Shown: in pieces, positions 61,870 through 64,000 of the stretch
Layout of the letters: every line of letters starts with the position of its first letter
Numbering within the stretch: the first letter of the stretch is position 1
Assembly (NCBI GenBank): GCA_026545225.1
Contig: CM048852.1
Location: 58,721,146-58,785,145, forward strand
Length of the DNA stretch: 64,000 bases
DNA from: Cornus controversa
Taxonomy: Eukaryota > Streptophyta > Magnoliopsida > Cornales > Cornaceae
Direction of reading: 5' to 3'
Position numbers and translations under genes: made by a program
Notes under the pieces: generated by a model
Database searches by the model: none
Seen by the model: the letters and a program-made list of their open reading frames with translations, nothing else
What the model was told of the DNA's origin: nothing

Positions 61870-62376
61870 GACATGCATTTGTGTTTTATATTTTTGTCTA
61901 AAACATAATAATTATATTTGTTAAGAAAATTTTGAATATTAATAGAAAATGCATTTCGTAACAAAAATGTGTTTCAAGACAATAAAATACAAATATGGTG
62001 TTTCTAATTTCGGTCCAAAATTTTGAAATGTTTTGACACTATTCAAAATATAACGGATGATACCAAACATGTTTTGTTTTTACAGTGCCATAACAAAATA
62101 GAAAAAACGTTTTATATATTTTTAATTTATGTTTTAATGCTAAAAACAAAGTATGTTTGATACTGTCCATGTTGTGTTTTGAATAGTATTAAAACGTTAT
62201 AAATTTTGGATCAAAATTGAAAATAAAACTTTAGTATTTTTATTGTGTCTGGACTAGTGTAACGAAAAAATTATAAAATATATTTTCGTTATAAAATGTG
62301 TTTTCAATTATTATTAAAAACACTTAAAATAAAAAAATTTAAACAAAAATAAAAACTCAAAATGCAAACACATGCC
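61870..62376. mobile_element. Fold-back MITE, about 507 bp
   Basis: The left half and the reverse complement of the right half align along most of their length. GACATGCATTTGTGTTTTA pairs with GGCATGTGTTTGCATTTT at the tips. Nearer the centre, 'tccaaaattttgaaatgttttgacactattcaaaa' pairs with the complement of 62165-62215, and CCAAACATG meets CATGTTGTG. No coding sequence. Target duplication not resolved. Confidence 0.6.
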
Positions 62377-62772
62377 TTATATAATACAATTTGTATTTGT
62401 ATGAAATATAGGTTAACTCATGTTTCATACGTAGTGTTTGTGTTAAACACGTATTTGATATTATGACATCCTTTTTAAAGGTAAAAAATGGGGTCAGTAT
62501 CGTTTTAGGCTTTAGCAAATACTATTTGCGATATCTTCCGTCACTTTCCTACCTTCACGACCTCACTCCACTCTCGCCAACCAAGGTACCATCCAAATCA
62601 AAACCCGTCAAGATGAGACACTGTTTTTATCAACCTAACGCCACCTCACCATCACCCAATCAAACAGCATATTCACTGGAGCCACTAATCCCATAGACCA
62701 TAATCTCCAATATTCATCACACAATTTCTTTCTTTACAATCCGAGCCTAACCACGTACACATATATAGATAT

Positions 62773-62803
<31 letters not shown>

Positions 62804-63429
62804 TGAGAGAGAGAAAGCATCTGAATATTACCAGAATAGTTTTATGTGAGAAATAAGGTAAACTTTTATCATGTAATGTCGTGTAATAAAATTTATTATT
62901 CTATTCACATAAAAATAAAATCAACTTCTAAATTATTATTCATAATATATTTATTTAAAAAATGGAATACACATGGATTTGCAATATTGCCCCCAAGTTT
63001 GAGAAACCCACAAGTATGCATCGAGATTCTGTACCTCCCAACAATTTTTTTTCTTAATCAAATAATTTTGCATTTAAAAAAATTGAACCTAAGCTATTTT
63101 GAAAGCAAACCACACTAACCATGAAACTACAAGTTTTTCTTTTTATATTTAAAATGTGTTCTTTAAACGTCCATATTGTGCTACTTATATACCGTTCATA
63201 CTTGCTCACAATTTTCTTCTTGGTCTCTTTCGTTATTAATTTCTATGAACTCTTATTATTATTTTATGGGTGGTTAATGCCAACATATCAGAAGAGCTCC
63301 AATTAGTTGGGCACGTGTCACGTGATACCGAATCTCTAATTTGACAATCCAATCCATTAAAGACCCACTATTACCACTTTGGTAAAGAAATGATATTGCC
63401 TCGACAAGACTTCCCGTAGGCCAAATTGG

Positions 63430-63537
63430 CCAATTGCTCGATACAAAGGGAGATCCAATTCAGCCAGCGCCCAGCGGCATAAATCCTCCGGCTTTTCAAA
63501 TGGACGTCCAGGCTTCGAGCTTTAGCAAAGACTGTAT
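63430..63537 (+). other. Possible first exon of a gene running off the window
   Basis: A short stretch that is clearly richer in G and C than its surroundings. It contains an ATG at 63,500 opening MDVQASSFSKD, and then a run of GTATGT repeats that could include a donor site. The longer open frame across it has no ATG at its start. No family is recognisable from so little sequence. Confidence 0.2.
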
Positions 63538-63639
63538 GTATGTATGTAGTATGTCACCTGATAAGAAAATAATAATAATAACTCACCATTTGTTTTTATT
63601 TTATTTTATTAGAGAACATAATAACAAATTTATATATGT

Positions 63640-63799
63640 AAACAAAATTTCGATATCATAAAAAATATAACTATGTGGACTACATAAATAATTTATTTAT
63701 TAATTTCGTAAAAAAATAAACAAAAATTCAATTTCATAAAAAATATAACTAGTTGGACAACACATTAATAATTTATTTATTAATTTCGTAAAAAAATGT
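63640..63799. repeat. 80-bp tandem duplication
   Basis: CATAAAAAATATAACTA, 'aataatttatttattaatttcgtaaaaaaat' and neighbouring bases recur with a period of 80 (for example TAATTTCGTA at 63701 and 63781). Confidence 0.85.
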
Positions 63800-64000
63800 T
63801 ATTCCTAAACATTATTAATAATTACAACGCTTTAGAATTCATGAATAAGTTATTAACCGTGTTAAATGTTGTTCAAAAAATTACTAAAAAAATATATTTA
63901 TTTAATTATATTGTAAAAGTTATGTATGGGTGCATTTTGGACTTTTCGGACGAGTTCAAAAAATATTCATGATTGTACTAATAGTTTTCGTTACTTTAGG

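Larger units (their letters stand above)
60897..64000. other. Right-hand intergenic region
   Basis: No supported complete gene. It holds a (TA)n tract (61191-61217), an (AAAAAG)n tract (61303-61341), a 74-bp tandem duplication (61417-61560), a fold-back MITE (61870-62376), a GA tract (62784-62803), and a final 80-bp tandem duplication (63640-63799). A GC-richer patch at 63430-63535 could be the first exon of a gene beyond the window. Confidence 0.55.

Noticed and set aside
62463-62696. 77-codon plus-strand frame
   Set aside because: No motif, no splice partners and no homologous family recognised. It could be a leader sequence but cannot be supported as a gene.
63434-63661. 75-codon frame at the right edge read as a complete protein
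   Set aside because: Its first codon is TTG, not ATG, and the second half is microsatellite-derived. Only a possible partial exon is kept, at low confidence.

Overview
The window is nuclear DNA of a flowering plant, most likely a woody eudicot; I cannot name the species. The evidence is low gene density in AT-rich sequence, spliced genes with GT-AG introns, many (TA)n microsatellites, plant SINEs, hAT and Mutator-type MITEs, Copia/Sirevirus retrotransposon remains, and four genes with clear plant orthologues.

Layout. 1-2974: the 3' end of a decayed Sirevirus-like LTR element. 2975-7334: AT-rich intergenic DNA with a degenerate repeat element. 7335-12397 (+): an eight-exon GH31 alpha-glycosidase of the sulfoquinovosidase (YihQ) type, 856 aa. 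12398-21684: mostly non-coding; two short minus-strand pieces at 15532-15791 read through a splice junction and look like orphan exons. 21685-22098 (+): an intronless VQ-motif protein of the sigma-factor-binding (SIB1) type. 22099-26549: microsatellite-rich intergenic DNA. 26550-35667 (-): a four-exon Nudix hydrolase (NUDT16-like, 191 aa) whose introns hold SINEs, a LINE-like fragment and a 125-bp tandem duplication. 35668-38300: intergenic, with a hAT MITE. About 38,400-50,060 (-): the gene for the nonsense-mediated decay factor SMG7, with five coding exons (1002 aa), a 5'-leader intron, a probable pair of 3'-UTR introns, and a 734-bp hAT MITE in coding intron 2. 50,631-60,896: a nest of transposons. 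It holds a MITE with a tandem-repeat interior inside an older repeat, and a minus-strand Copia element with both LTRs, PBS and PPT. That Copia element carries a solo LTR in its gag-pol region and a MULE-type MITE in one LTR. 60,897-64,000: AT-rich DNA with a fold-back MITE and small tandem duplications, and possibly the start of another gene at the right edge.

The four genes do not form a pathway: sugar hydrolysis, stress and plastid transcription regulation, nucleotide or inositol-pyrophosphate clean-up, and mRNA surveillance. I found no new multi-gene system. The points most worth checking are the changed sulfonate-binding position in the YihQ-like enzyme, the probable NMD feedback architecture of SMG7, and the nested, internally controlled transposon insertions. 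All exon boundaries were worked out by hand from reading frame, GT-AG sites and remembered family sequences. They are not supported here by transcripts.
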